From Planctomycetes bacterium syqfu (GTDB lineage Bacteria > Planctomycetota > Phycisphaerae > Phycisphaerales > Phycisphaeraceae), in NCBI GenBank assembly GCA_020974905.1, contig CP087563.1, positions 3,968,001 to 4,032,000 of the forward strand: a stretch of 64,000 nt of DNA, written 5' to 3'. Positions 55,171-64,000 of this stretch are shown here, piece by piece (the first letter of the stretch is position 1; every line of letters starts with the position of its first letter). The notes under the pieces are model-generated. The model made no database searches and was not told the DNA's origin. It saw only the letters and a list, made by a program, of their open reading frames with translations. The position numbers and the translations under genes were made by a program.

Positions 55171-55216
55171 CGAGTCAAGATGACTCGGCTATATAGCCCG
55201 GCCATCTTGGCCGGGA
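55171..55216. repeat. Two adjacent small hairpins between gspE and gspF
   Basis: CCGAGTCAAGATGACTCGG and CCCGGCCATCTTGGCCGGG are separated by eight bases. They sit just before the gspF start, with no T run, so they may affect mRNA stability or gspF translation. Confidence 0.6.
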
Positions 55217-55226
55217 GTTCAACAAT

Positions 55227-56987
55227 TTAATGCATGGCCGCGGCATGGAAGAGTTCTTCCACGGTGGTCACGCCTGCTTTGACTTTATCCAAACCGTCAT
55301 CAGCCAATGTGCGGTAACCGCTGGCCTTGGCGATCTTCTTGAGTTCCTGTAAACCGGCGCCCTTGGCAATGGCTTCCATGGCATCATCGTCGGGGATGTA
55401 GAGTTCGAAAATACCCACACGACCGCTGTAGCCGGTGTTGCGACAGGCCTTGCATCCCGCGCCCTGGTAAATGGTGTCGATCTGATAGTCCTCACCCGCA
55501 ATGAGCTTGATGGTGCGCATGGTGTGCTCGTCAATACTCATCGGTTCTTTACAACGCGTGCAGATTTTCCGCAGCAGTCGCTGAGCCAGAACACCACGGA
55601 TCGCAGCAGCAACCAGATACGGTTCAACACCGATATTAAACAATCGCGTCACCGCACTGGGAGCGTCATTGGTATGCAACGTCGAGAGCACCACGTGACC
55701 GGTGAGTGCAGCCTGCACTGCAATCTTGGCGGTCTCCGGGTCACGAATTTCGCCGACCATCACCACGTCTGGGTCCTGACGCAGCAGCGCACGCAATGCC
55801 GAGGCAAAGGTAAAACCTGCTTTGTCATTGGTCTGGAATTGATTGACGCCGGGGATGGAGTTTTCAACTGGATCTTCCACGGTGGAGATGTTGACGGTGG
55901 GATCGTTAAGCTCGTTAAGCGAACCGTAGAGCGTGGTGGATTTACCACTACCTGTCGGGCCGGTAACGAGAATAATGCCGTTGGGCCGGTGGAGTGTTTC
56001 CTTCCAACTCTTAAGCAGGTCATGACTCATGCCACATTTTTCGATCGAAGCAACCTTGTTCCGGTTGTCGACGATACGCATGACGACCTTCTCGCCGAAC
56101 TTGCCGGGCATGGTTGAAACACGCAGATCAATCGGATGCTTGTTGAGCATGACGGTGATACCACCGTCCTGTGGGACACGCCGTTCAGAGATGTCCATGC
56201 CTGCCATGATCTTGATACGACTGACCACGGCTGGAAGCATGTTGAAAGGTGGCTTCATTTTCTCGAACAACTTGCCATCGATTCGAATTCGCACGCGGAA
56301 GGTTTTGTCATCCGGTTCAATGTGAATATCCGAAGCGCGTTCTTCGACCGCTGAGAAAATGATGTAGTTCACCAACTTTATAATCGGTGAATCGTCAGCA
56401 GCGGCTTCCAGGGAATGCATGTCGACCATCTGGGTGTCGACGATCTCCATGGCATTGTTTTCATTGTCATCAACGATGTCATCAATGACGAAAATATTGG
56501 TATTAGGTAGATGCGCTTCAAGCGTCATCTGAATGTCTTTAAGTGTTGCAGCAACGATCTGAATCGGACAATCACAGATACGCCCGATCTCTTCGATCAG
56601 GAACACGTTGGTTGGTTCATTGATGGCAACCGTAAGTTTGCCCTGAACATAAAACAGCGGCAGAACAAGGTGTTTTTCGAGAAACTCGCGTGGGAGCATC
56701 TCGATGACTTTCGGGTCGGTCACCTTCGGGCTGATGCGAGCAAAGGGCACATCGTAGGCTTCTGCCAACGTCTCACAGACCTGTTCCTCGGTCACGAGAT
56801 CAAGCTCGATGAGGATCTCACCCAGGAGTTTTTTGTGACCGCGATTACGCTGATAGTCCAGCGCCTGAGCGATCTGCTCCTGTGTGATCAACCCCTTGTC
56901 GAGCAGCAGGTCACCGATGCGCACAGGTTTGCCGACCTGTGGCCTGGACTCGGTGTTGCTTTCGGGTTGGTCGGTTTTTGAAAACAT
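55227..56987 (-). CDS. gspE: Type II secretion/type IV pilus assembly ATPase GspE/PilB
   Basis: Cytoplasmic hexameric ATPase of 586 residues that powers pseudopilus or pilus assembly. The N-terminal GspE-N/MshEN domains (about 22-165, GDLLLDKGLITQEQIAQAL and the I-S-P...MLPREFLEKH block) are followed by the Asp box, Walker A GPTGSGKST (343-351), Walker B and the STLHTNDAPSAVTRL His box. The tetra-Cys zinc motif is present (CTRC ... CKAC). A short acidic linker (DDIVDDNENN) lies near 169-178. The stop of the STAS gene precedes it by 25 bases, consistent with a single operon. Confidence 0.95.
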   Translation of the reverse strand: MFSKTDQPESNTESRPQVGKPVRIGDLLLDKGLITQEQIAQALDYQRNRGHKKLLGEILIELDLVTEEQVCETLAEAYDVPFARISPKVTDPKVIEMLPREFLEKHLVLPLFYVQGKLTVAINEPTNVFLIEEIGRICDCPIQIVAATLKDIQMTLEAHLPNTNIFVIDDIVDDNENNAMEIVDTQMVDMHSLEAAADDSPIIKLVNYIIFSAVEERASDIHIEPDDKTFRVRIRIDGKLFEKMKPPFNMLPAVVSRIKIMAGMDISERRVPQDGGITVMLNKHPIDLRVSTMPGKFGEKVVMRIVDNRNKVASIEKCGMSHDLLKSWKETLHRPNGIILVTGPTGSGKSTTLYGSLNELNDPTVNISTVEDPVENSIPGVNQFQTNDKAGFTFASALRALLRQDPDVVMVGEIRDPETAKIAVQAALTGHVVLSTLHTNDAPSAVTRLFNIGVEPYLVAAAIRGVLAQRLLRKICTRCKEPMSIDEHTMRTIKLIAGEDYQIDTIYQGAGCKACRNTGYSGRVGIFELYIPDDDAMEAIAKGAGLQELKKIAKASGYRTLADDGLDKVKAGVTTVEELFHAAAMH

Positions 56988-57012
56988 TCCTGGTCAATCC
57001 CCCCACTTGGGT

Positions 57013-57351
57013 TTACATCAAACTGGCCATCGCGCCGCGGACATTGTCGTGTGCAGGCAATTGGCTATTGAGTCGTGTCATGTTCAACACCGTCTTGATG
57101 TGGTCAGGCAGACTTACCAATCGCACCTGGCCAAGACGTTCAGCAGCAAGTTCAGTAAGCCAGAGCAGACTCTCAAGGCCCTGTGAATCCACGTACTCAA
57201 GCTCGCTGCAATCGACGATGAAATCCGCCACCTTGTTCTCATCAAGATGCGAAAGCACACCACGGCGGAAGTTGTCCACGTGATCCGAGGTGAATTCACC
57301 TTTGAGCATCATCAAGCATGCCTGGTCAATTTCGTCAAAAAAACACTTCAT
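57013..57351 (-). CDS. STAS-domain protein (anti-sigma factor antagonist-like)
   Basis: Single-domain protein of 112 residues. The SpoIIAA-like core FIVDCSELEYVDSQGLESLLWL carries Ser56, the position phosphorylated in antagonist proteins, preceded by Asp55. It may take part in a partner-switching circuit, but no anti-sigma kinase is in the window. It lies 11 bases after the HD-GYP gene and before gspE, so it is co-transcribed with the secretion genes. Confidence 0.85.
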   Translation of the reverse strand: MKCFFDEIDQACLMMLKGEFTSDHVDNFRRGVLSHLDENKVADFIVDCSELEYVDSQGLESLLWLTELAAERLGQVRLVSLPDHIKTVLNMTRLNSQLPAHDNVRGAMASLM

Positions 57352-57362
57352 CCATCCGTCCT

Positions 57363-59021
57363 TTAATCTTTATCCTCAGTCGTCACACCTTCCTCAAACG
57401 CGGCCTGATGTTTCTGAACCATGGCAAAGAACGGATCGAAATCCAAGCTGGTGAAAACCTTGGCCAGTTCAGGATCAAACTGCGTCCCGGCACAGCGTTC
57501 GATCTCGGCCATGACGTCTTCATGCTTCAAAGCGCGGCGGTAGGTGCGGTTGGTACTCATCGCATCAAAGGCGTCGGCCAATCCAATCACGCGGCCGAAC
57601 AACGGAATGTCGTTGCCTGCGATGCCGTGCGGGTAACCGTTGCCATCCCAGCGCTCGTGGTGATAGAGCACACCGGGAATCAAATCGTGCATCTGACGGA
57701 TATCCTGCAGAATCTTGGCGCCGATTTCCGGATGCTGCTTGATGAGTTCAAATTCTTCAAACGTCAAACGGCCGGGTTTACACAGCACCGACTCGGGCAC
57801 ACCAATCTTGCCTACATCATGCACCAGGCCGGCAACGTAAATGCGTTCGCATGTAAATTCATCCAATCCCGCAGCCTTGGCCAGGTTCCGCGACATCAAA
57901 GCAACACGTTCGGAGTGACCATGCGTGTAGCTGTCCTTGGCATCGATACTGCTTGTCAATGCATGCAGTGTGCCCAGGAACATGCTCTGCATGTCTTCGT
58001 AGAGCATCGCGTTCTGCAGGAAGATCGACATCGTGCTTGCAAGCGAACTGCAAAGCTTGGAGTCAATACTGCTGATGTGCGAATCATCGAGTTTGTCGGC
58101 ACCGAAGATCAAGCCAAACGGCACACCTTCGCGAACCAGAGGCACCACCAACAGGTGATGGGCCAACTCTTCAAGGCCGGGAATATTCAGGCGAGTTAAA
58201 TCATCCAGGACCACCGGCTCAGTGATCTGGCCGAGTTCTTCAATGAGCTGCAAACCAATCTGTTTTAATGCACGCTTGCCGGTGGGCATCTGACCTGCAT
58301 TAAACACCTGACCTGAAAGCAGGCAGAGATTGTCCTGTTGATCAGCAATCTGCAAGACCATCCAACGCAGACCCACGACCTGCTGCAATTCGTAACAGGC
58401 GTTACCCAGGAAACTGTCGGGCGTCTGGTTGACCATCATGTTCGAACTGAGCTTGTACATGAGGCTCAGTTCTTCGTAGCTCTCTGCCAGATGCTGACTC
58501 ATGGCCTGGAGTTCAGACACGCGGCGATCCAACTCCACGGAGTCCTGCTTCATCCAGCCAAGACTCAAGGCCAACCGGTTGATCTCCGTCGGAGACAGCA
58601 AGGCGGTGCGATCGATTTGCTGCAAGGCGGCCGTCATGTCCATCTTCTGTTGATCACAAAGCAGGTGCATGTGTTCAGAATCAAGCAGATCCTGACCGCA
58701 GAGAATGGCAACGGGAATTTGTGTTTCGGCAGCGGACTGTGAACGGCGACGACGCTGCGATGGTAGCGGCACGAAATACACACCCGGCCAAACCTTGACC
58801 GCTTGTCCTGATCGTTCGGCAAGCTGTTCAAAGAGTCGGGCGACGGTCGCGCGAAATGCCGGTGCACCAAGGATCATCCGTTCGATGGGACGCAGATCAC
58901 AAACAGGCGAACAAACGCCGTTGGAACTGACAAGGCATGCAGAAATCTGCAGCGCAGTCAGGCGCTCTATCAATCGATCATTGAAGATCGGAACCTGGAT
59001 GGGTCGCATGGTACGGGTCAC
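57363..59021 (-). CDS. HD-GYP phosphodiesterase-type protein with a GAF-like domain
   Basis: Cytoplasmic protein of 552 residues. A GAF-like region (about 200-335) follows a poorly conserved N-terminus. From about 345 there is a complete HD-GYP domain: HGHSERV, HDVGKIGVPESVL, HPEIGAKIL, YHHERWDGNGYP and DAFDAMSTNRTYR. This set predicts an active cyclic-di-GMP phosphodiesterase. The GTG start overlaps the response regulator stop as GTGA; an ATG four codons later is the alternative. It probably receives input from the adjacent two-component pair or through its GAF domain. Confidence 0.9.
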   Translation of the reverse strand: MTRTMRPIQVPIFNDRLIERLTALQISACLVSSNGVCSPVCDLRPIERMILGAPAFRATVARLFEQLAERSGQAVKVWPGVYFVPLPSQRRRRSQSAAETQIPVAILCGQDLLDSEHMHLLCDQQKMDMTAALQQIDRTALLSPTEINRLALSLGWMKQDSVELDRRVSELQAMSQHLAESYEELSLMYKLSSNMMVNQTPDSFLGNACYELQQVVGLRWMVLQIADQQDNLCLLSGQVFNAGQMPTGKRALKQIGLQLIEELGQITEPVVLDDLTRLNIPGLEELAHHLLVVPLVREGVPFGLIFGADKLDDSHISSIDSKLCSSLASTMSIFLQNAMLYEDMQSMFLGTLHALTSSIDAKDSYTHGHSERVALMSRNLAKAAGLDEFTCERIYVAGLVHDVGKIGVPESVLCKPGRLTFEEFELIKQHPEIGAKILQDIRQMHDLIPGVLYHHERWDGNGYPHGIAGNDIPLFGRVIGLADAFDAMSTNRTYRRALKHEDVMAEIERCAGTQFDPELAKVFTSLDFDPFFAMVQKHQAAFEEGVTTEDKD

Positions 59022-59419
59022 GGCGTTGTAGTCACTCCGGAATCAATATCCAATAACTTCTCTACACGACTTAAAACTTCGCGTGGACTAAACGGCTTGC
59101 TGAGCACGTCCACGATATTCGTCTGACGAATCTGGTCATCATCCAGACCAAATCCTCGGGCGGTGAGCATCAAGGCAGGTGTATGTGCGGTGTCCTCATG
59201 CTGCTTCATCTGAATGCACAGATCCAAGCCTGTCATGATCGGCATCTGAAAATCGGTGATCAGCACGTCAGGCAATTCTTCCAATGCCAACTCCAGTGCT
59301 TCCTCACCATCTTCAGCAGTGATGACGTCGTAGCCTGCACGCGTGAGCTTCAAACTCACCACGTGAAGGATGTGCGTCTCGTCATCAACAACCAGAATGA
59401 GCGGTTTTTCTCGCTTCAT
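59018..59419 (-). CDS. Single-domain response regulator
   Basis: CheY-like receiver of 133 residues with acidic pair Asp12-Asp13, phospho-acceptor Asp56 in ITDFQMP, Thr in MLTARG and Lys in LSKPF, all intact. No output domain. Start at the ATG preceded by GAGGTGAG; the in-frame extension upstream is not needed. It is translationally coupled to the HD-GYP gene and follows the histidine kinase gene by 53 bases, so it is likely its partner. Confidence 0.92.
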   Translation of the reverse strand: MKREKPLILVVDDETHILHVVSLKLTRAGYDVITAEDGEEALELALEELPDVLITDFQMPIMTGLDLCIQMKQHEDTAHTPALMLTARGFGLDDDQIRQTNIVDVLSKPFSPREVLSRVEKLLDIDSGVTTTP

Positions 59420-59472
59420 CGACTTTCTCACCTCGCCTATCGGACGCGAATCGCGCAAAGCGCACGCCCGTC

Positions 59473-60948
59473 CTACAGTATGTTGTCGGCCATGGGAAGG
59501 CTGTACATAAACGTACTTCCAACATTGACCTCACTTTGTACTTGTATTTGTCCGTTGTGTACCGTTTCTATGATGTGTTTGACCAGATTCAGGCCCAGGC
59601 CGGTCCCCTTGGCAATCTTTTTGTGACCGATAACCCGGTAGAATTTGTTAAACACATGAGCCAGCGCTTCCTCGGGAATACCAATGCCTGAGTCCTTGAC
59701 GTAGACATTAATGTTGCGCTTGGATTCATCCACCTTGACACCCACTTCGACGGTCCCGCCGTTGAGTGTGTACTTGATCGCATTACCCACCAGGTTCAAC
59801 GTCGCCTGCCAGATCATGTCGCGGTCGGCAAAAATCTGGTACACCGGCGCGATGTTCTCAAACATCAACTTGATGTCCTTGGCACGGGCCTGGGGCTGCA
59901 TCACATCCATCACCTCGGAGATCAACGGGCCGATGGCAACGTACTCACGCTGCACCTTCACCACGCCGGACTCGATGCGACTGATGTTCAGAATGTTGTC
60001 AATCAAACGCTGAAGGCGATTGGTTTCACCCTGGATGATGTTGTAAAACTCGGCACGGGTTTCCTCGTCACCGGCTTCACCGTCAATGAGCATCTCCATG
60101 TAGGCCTTGATGCTCGACAGCGGCGTTTTGAGTTCATGGGAAACGTTGGAAACGAAATCGCTTTTCATCTCAGCGATCTGTTTTTCCTTGGTCACATCAC
60201 GCAGCACCGTCACCACACCTTCTGCGTTAGCATGATGTTCGTCGGACTCGTGGTGCTTGTTCATGTTGGTGAGCGTGACATCGTAAATCGCCTTGCCACC
60301 CCCATTGTCAAAGTAATACTCCGAATGCCGGGGATGTCGCTGCATGGATGCTTCGCGCGTGTCCTTGATCATGTCGACCAGATGCTTCTCACGAACCACC
60401 CGATCAATCGGGCGATGCAAAGCTTCATCCAGTTCAAAACCAAGCACACGGGCAGCTGTCGCGTTGGCCAAAGCGACTTCGTTAAACGAGTCGGTGACGA
60501 CCACGGCATCTTCAATCGAATCGAGAATGGCCAAAGCATGCTGACGTTCGGCTTCTGCCATCCGCAGATGCAGTTCCAGTTCACGACGCTTGGCGGTGAG
60601 GACTTCGATGCGATCGTGATACTTCATACCCAGACGGTTGACGGCCTGGACGACTTCATCAAGACCCATGGCCAAACCGGGTAGCGCGGGCACGGCATCG
60701 GATGATGCCATCGAATCAATGTGTGCCGTCAGGCGTTTGACTTCGGTTTGGTAGCGACTCATCCAAATGGCGTGAGACAGACCAATGACCACCCCCACCG
60801 AAGCGGCGACGGCAAAGAGCTCGGCACTGCTGCCACGAGCGAGAATCAGACCGGACCCCTGGGCGTACAACAGAAAAACGCCTACGAAGGTGCCGCTGAA
60901 AAGCATCACCCCCAAGCTGGCCCATTTTCCTGTCAGTAAACGTTCCAT
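59473..60948 (-). CDS. Membrane histidine kinase with a PAS domain (PhoR-like)
   Basis: Sensor kinase of 491 residues. Two N-terminal membrane helices (about 10-35 and 43-65) have almost no periplasmic loop. A coiled coil/HAMP-like section, a PAS domain (about 138-255), HisKA with His271 in VSHELKTPLSS, and HATPase with NLVGNAIKY, DSGIGIP and GTGLGLNL follow. With so short an external part, it probably senses through the membrane or PAS. It precedes its likely response regulator and is followed by the HD-GYP gene, inside the secretion operon. Confidence 0.93.
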   Translation of the reverse strand: MERLLTGKWASLGVMLFSGTFVGVFLLYAQGSGLILARGSSAELFAVAASVGVVIGLSHAIWMSRYQTEVKRLTAHIDSMASSDAVPALPGLAMGLDEVVQAVNRLGMKYHDRIEVLTAKRRELELHLRMAEAERQHALAILDSIEDAVVVTDSFNEVALANATAARVLGFELDEALHRPIDRVVREKHLVDMIKDTREASMQRHPRHSEYYFDNGGGKAIYDVTLTNMNKHHESDEHHANAEGVVTVLRDVTKEKQIAEMKSDFVSNVSHELKTPLSSIKAYMEMLIDGEAGDEETRAEFYNIIQGETNRLQRLIDNILNISRIESGVVKVQREYVAIGPLISEVMDVMQPQARAKDIKLMFENIAPVYQIFADRDMIWQATLNLVGNAIKYTLNGGTVEVGVKVDESKRNINVYVKDSGIGIPEEALAHVFNKFYRVIGHKKIAKGTGLGLNLVKHIIETVHNGQIQVQSEVNVGSTFMYSLPMADNIL

Positions 60949-60991
60949 CGTGAATCCTCTGTTCTCTTGAAAACTCCAAAAAAGCCTTGTT

Positions 60992-62218
60992 TTACGGTGT
61001 CACCTGTGCCAAGCGTTCAAGCAACTGACGGGCACGTTGGTCCTGGGGTTGACGACGAATGGCTTCGGCGTAGGCCTGTGCAGCGGCTTCGAGTTTGCCG
61101 CTTTGCTGCAAAGATAAACCCAGCAGAATCGCCGGTTCACAGGACTGAGGCATCAATGCCATCGCGCGATTGAACATCGCAGCAGCACGGGCGTGATCTT
61201 GACGTTGGTGATAGCACAGACCAGCAAGCAGAAATCCTTCATGCTGATCCGGCGCCAGATTCTGCAACCGGTTGGCAACACGCATCGCGGTCACCAAATC
61301 CTGCTGCTTCATGGCAACATCACCCAATCCCACCCACGCGGACACGTCATGTGCATTGGCCTGACGCATCGCTTCGTAAAGCTTACGGGCCTTGGCCAAT
61401 TGACCGCTACGGACATAGCAGGTTGCCAACGTTTGTTTGAGATCATCTCGGGAAGCAAACTTGTCGTTGACCAATAGCTGCTCATACACACCAATCGCCT
61501 CGCCGAATCGCTCAGCAAGCATTAACGTGTTGGCGAGCTGCTCAATCGTGGTAAACGATTCAGGATCAAGCAGCACGGCCTGACGGTAGTAGCTGATCGC
61601 TTTGTCATAATCCTGAAGCATGCGATAGATGTCAGCCACGGCAACGCGAATGCCAGCGTTCTGATCAAAGTAATCCACACGGGCAAGCAGGCGATCCAGT
61701 GCAGCCTGATTCTGCTTTAACGCCAGATCCATCTCAGCTGCGGCCATCAGGTAAGCCACGTTATCCGCTTCGAGTTCACCGGCCTTGATGTAGTAATCTC
61801 GTGCCAGGTCATAGTTCTGCCAACGCTGCTGGATGACGCCCTGGTAATAGGGAATCTCGCTGAGTTTTTCGCTTAAACTCCATGCCAATTCCAACTGGCG
61901 GAAGGAGCGTTCGAGTAAACCCTTCTCCATGCTGATACGTGCAGAAAGCAGATGCAGCTTGGCGTTGGATGGATCGTAGTTGATCGCATCATCAAGCGTC
62001 TTGGTTGACTGCTGCAAATCACCTGCATCAAACTGACGCTGAGCAGCCTGAAGCAGCAGGCCACCGCGGGCATCCTTCCAACGCTGTTCGGCGCTGGCGA
62101 CATTCTTCTCGTGATTCGTCGGCCCGGAGGCACAACCGATCACCACCAGACTCGCGCCCGCAAGCAGCGTGGTGGTCAAACACCGTGTTGCCCAACTGTG
62201 ATTGTTCCTGCTGTTCAT
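60992..62218 (-). CDS. TPR-repeat lipoprotein of the secretion operon
   Basis: Exported protein of 408 residues. Signal with lipobox VVIGC gives lipidated Cys29 from the ATG at 62218, the start that leaves a normal signal peptide. The body is about nine tetratricopeptide repeats (DAGDLQQSTKTLDDAINYDPSNAKLHL, YDKAISYYRQAVLLDPES, FGEAIGVYEQLL and others). Such lipoproteins act as pilotins or scaffolds in pilus and secretion systems (PilF-like); that role is inferred from position directly after the secretin gene. Confidence 0.85.
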   Translation of the reverse strand: MNSRNNHSWATRCLTTTLLAGASLVVIGCASGPTNHEKNVASAEQRWKDARGGLLLQAAQRQFDAGDLQQSTKTLDDAINYDPSNAKLHLLSARISMEKGLLERSFRQLELAWSLSEKLSEIPYYQGVIQQRWQNYDLARDYYIKAGELEADNVAYLMAAAEMDLALKQNQAALDRLLARVDYFDQNAGIRVAVADIYRMLQDYDKAISYYRQAVLLDPESFTTIEQLANTLMLAERFGEAIGVYEQLLVNDKFASRDDLKQTLATCYVRSGQLAKARKLYEAMRQANAHDVSAWVGLGDVAMKQQDLVTAMRVANRLQNLAPDQHEGFLLAGLCYHQRQDHARAAAMFNRAMALMPQSCEPAILLGLSLQQSGKLEAAAQAYAEAIRRQPQDQRARQLLERLAQVTP

Positions 62219-62289
62219 GGAAGCTTCTCTTTTCATTTCCAATGTCGCGTCTTTTTCCATCACGTTTGATCTGACTGGCGTCAATCGAC

Positions 62290-64000
62290 TTAATCAACGG
62301 GAACCGAAGCGGTCTGGTTAACCGTCTTTTTCATAGGCTGTTCTTCAGCTTCTTCGGCCGCGTTGACATCAAACACCTTGGCTGGCTGTCCCAGTTCCTT
62401 TTCAATGATCTGCTTGGAGAAATCATCGAGATAGAACTGCTCAGCCGGTGCATCGAGTTTTTCGAGGATCTTGGCCTTGAGCGAACGAGCCTGGTGATAG
62501 GTGGGGTCCAGACGCAAAGCCATTTCGATATTCATCAAAGCGCGGCGATGATCACCAGCCTTGTAGCAGGTCATCGCATTACGCATGTGATCCGAAACCA
62601 TCTTGGTGCGTGAGAACGGCAGTAAACCTTGACGTGATCCGAACTGTGCGGTGCGGACATTGTCCTGCATCTTTTCGCCTTCGGCGTAGAGTGAATCATC
62701 ACGCACAATCGTCGGCGTCACCAGGAAAATCGTCTCCGTGCGACTGACACTGTCAGCCTGATCGCGGAACGCCGCACCGAGTACCGGCACATCACCCAGG
62801 AAAGGTGTCTGCTGACGGGTGACGGAATTTTCTTCACGGATCAGACCACCCAGGACAACCGTATTGCCATTGCGGACGATCACGTTGGTGATCATGCTTT
62901 GTTCGTCTTTGTCGATACCTTGTGTTTCACCCAGGTCCACACGCTGACCGCTGGAGATTTCAGGTTTGAGTTCCATGCGGATGAAGTTGTCGGAACTGAT
63001 GAACGGGCGGATACGCAGCTTGGTACCTGAGTCCACCGTTTCGACACTGGTGCTGGTGGTGGTGTCCACCGTCTTGGTGATGAGCACGGCCTGGGCGAGT
63101 GTGTCACGGACTTCAGCACGCTGACGGTTAAGCACGAGCAACTTGGGGTTGGCAACCACCGTGGTGTCCACGACTTTATCCAGGGCATGGATGAAAGCTG
63201 CAACACCATCACGGACGAAACCGACTTGCGTACCACCGGAGGAGGCAATATTGCCCGAGTTACCAAAACTCGTCTGCACCGCGGTTGCTGAACCGGTGAT
63301 GGTCTGGGTGACCATGTCATTGATCACGCTGATGGGGTTGGTGGCTTCGGCCAGGGTCATGTCTGCCACCGCAGTGATGTCCACGCCAAAGGCATTGTCT
63401 TCGTTGAGTGTCGCACGCAGGATGGTTGATTCGATGAGCACCTGTTCGGGGCGACGATCGAGTTCCTCGATCACCTTGCAGACTTCGTCAACATTCTTCT
63501 TGCTGTCACGGACGACAATGGTTTCGTAGTGAGCAAAGCTGTTGGCACCCCCGTCGGACTCCTCAGCTTCAAAGCCCTCTTCGGCCTTGGTGTTGTAGGA
63601 GATCTTACCCGCAGCCGAGAGAAGCGGTTCGACAAAGGTCTTGGCTTCTTCTGCGGTGATGTAGTTCAAACGGACGATGCGCGAGATGAGTTTGCTCTTG
63701 GCCTCGTCGGAGGCTTTGAGTTCATCGTTGGTGTACACATGAATGAAGTTGCCATCTTCGCGATAGGCAAGTCCGTAGGGTTTGAGCAGACCGTCGAGCA
63801 CTTCATACAAGTCCGCGCCGTAGACGCGGCCGGAGACCGTGCCGGTGACACCGGGGCTTGGGATGATATTGCGTTGGGACTGCAGGCTCAACAGGTTGAG
63901 GACCTGCGTGATATCCTGATCGCGCAGATCAAGATCGATGAGCCCCTGCTGGGAGACAGCGACATTGTCCGTGGTGACGGGTGCTGCCTCGGGGGTCAGT
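62290..64000 (-). CDS. gspD: Secretin (GspD/PilQ-type), N-terminus beyond the window
   Basis: At least 570 residues, with the N-terminus beyond the right edge. The visible part begins with the N0/STN domain (LIDLDLRDQDITQVLNLLS), followed by N1-type repeats, N-domain (VLIESTILRATLNEDNAFGVD) and the secretin barrel: VANPKLLVLNRQRAEVRDT, LRIRPFISSDNFIRMELKPEIS and VVLGGLIREENSV. After the barrel (about position 62700 leftward) a tail has one TPR-like unit (ALMNIEMALRLDPTYHQARSLKAKIL) and a unique end. The outer-membrane ring it forms serves the GspE-GspF machine encoded downstream. A C-terminal TPR on a secretin is uncommon. Confidence 0.93.
   Translation of the reverse strand, partial: LTPEAAPVTTDNVAVSQQGLIDLDLRDQDITQVLNLLSLQSQRNIIPSPGVTGTVSGRVYGADLYEVLDGLLKPYGLAYREDGNFIHVYTNDELKASDEAKSKLISRIVRLNYITAEEAKTFVEPLLSAAGKISYNTKAEEGFEAEESDGGANSFAHYETIVVRDSKKNVDEVCKVIEELDRRPEQVLIESTILRATLNEDNAFGVDITAVADMTLAEATNPISVINDMVTQTITGSATAVQTSFGNSGNIASSGGTQVGFVRDGVAAFIHALDKVVDTTVVANPKLLVLNRQRAEVRDTLAQAVLITKTVDTTTSTSVETVDSGTKLRIRPFISSDNFIRMELKPEISSGQRVDLGETQGIDKDEQSMITNVIVRNGNTVVLGGLIREENSVTRQQTPFLGDVPVLGAAFRDQADSVSRTETIFLVTPTIVRDDSLYAEGEKMQDNVRTAQFGSRQGLLPFSRTKMVSDHMRNAMTCYKAGDHRRALMNIEMALRLDPTYHQARSLKAKILEKLDAPAEQFYLDDFSKQIIEKELGQPAKVFDVNAAEEAEEQPMKKTVNQTASVPVD

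Overview
This 64 kb window looks like chromosome from a Gram-negative planctomycete, most plausibly a marine member of the class Phycisphaerae. Pointers are: several secreted prepilin-like proteins with an [11 protein letters not shown] signal and a C-terminal F-x-DGH motif beside carbohydrate-active enzymes, LacI-family regulators with their own operators, Kdo (LPS core sugar) genes kdsD/kdsC/kdsA, an acidic-tailed ScpA, a Lys/Ala-rich histone H1-like protein, and many small GC-rich palindromic repeats between genes. The taxonomic call is inference; there is no rRNA, tRNA, phage, transposase or CRISPR array in the window.

Layout. 1-6.2 kb: three tandem sCache methyl-accepting chemotaxis proteins, each with its own intergenic space. 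6.4-15.1 kb: housekeeping block with glutamate dehydrogenase, nadD overlapping an HpnG-like phosphorylase, scpA, kdsD-kdsC, adk, a lone nuoA and a short-chain dehydrogenase. 15.1-31.9 kb: polysaccharide-degradation locus containing two clan-A-type glycoside hydrolases, a right-handed beta-helix lyase-like protein, a heparinase II/III-type lyase, an epimerase-like lipoprotein, four prepilin-like proteins and two LacI regulators. 32-37.5 kb: pyruvyltransferase-family protein, Gfo/Idh/MocA oxidoreductase, oligopeptide-type binding protein, kdsA. 38-45.6 kb: Fur-family regulator, EF-hand protein, H1-like protein, EF-G-like GTPase, degenerate receiver protein, groES-groEL. 45.9-53.8 kb: TrpB2-type tryptophan synthase, two-TM potassium-channel-like protein, NfeD-like protein, quinone oxidoreductase-like protein, two small membrane proteins, rhamnose isomerase-type enzyme, PfpI/DJ-1 protein. 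53.9-64 kb: a minus-strand operon for type II secretion/type IV pilus-like machinery (secretin, GspE, GspF) with a histidine kinase, response regulator, HD-GYP protein and STAS protein inserted.

How it fits together. The best-supported circuit is at 23.8-33.3 kb. A LacI-family regulator (30834-31907) lies between two sets of perfect TTTGCA/TGCAAA palindromes. One overlaps the -35 box of the divergent promoter that should drive a five-gene operon (prepilin-like, heparinase-like lyase, prepilin-like, epimerase-like lipoprotein, beta-helix lyase-like). The other overlaps the -35 box of the pyruvyltransferase gene. A second LacI regulator at 21.8 kb has a candidate operator lying exactly in the -35/-10 spacer of the 1094-residue glycoside hydrolase gene. 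Each enzyme unit is paired with a prepilin-like protein, which suggests a surface-displayed, pseudopilin-linked polysaccharide system; this role is a hypothesis.

The other strong signal is repeat biology: at least six palindromic families with compensatory base changes between copies. These include a seven-copy family found only in tail-to-tail gene gaps and a ~460 bp inverted pair at 51.36-51.82 kb whose arms look like a structured RNA element.
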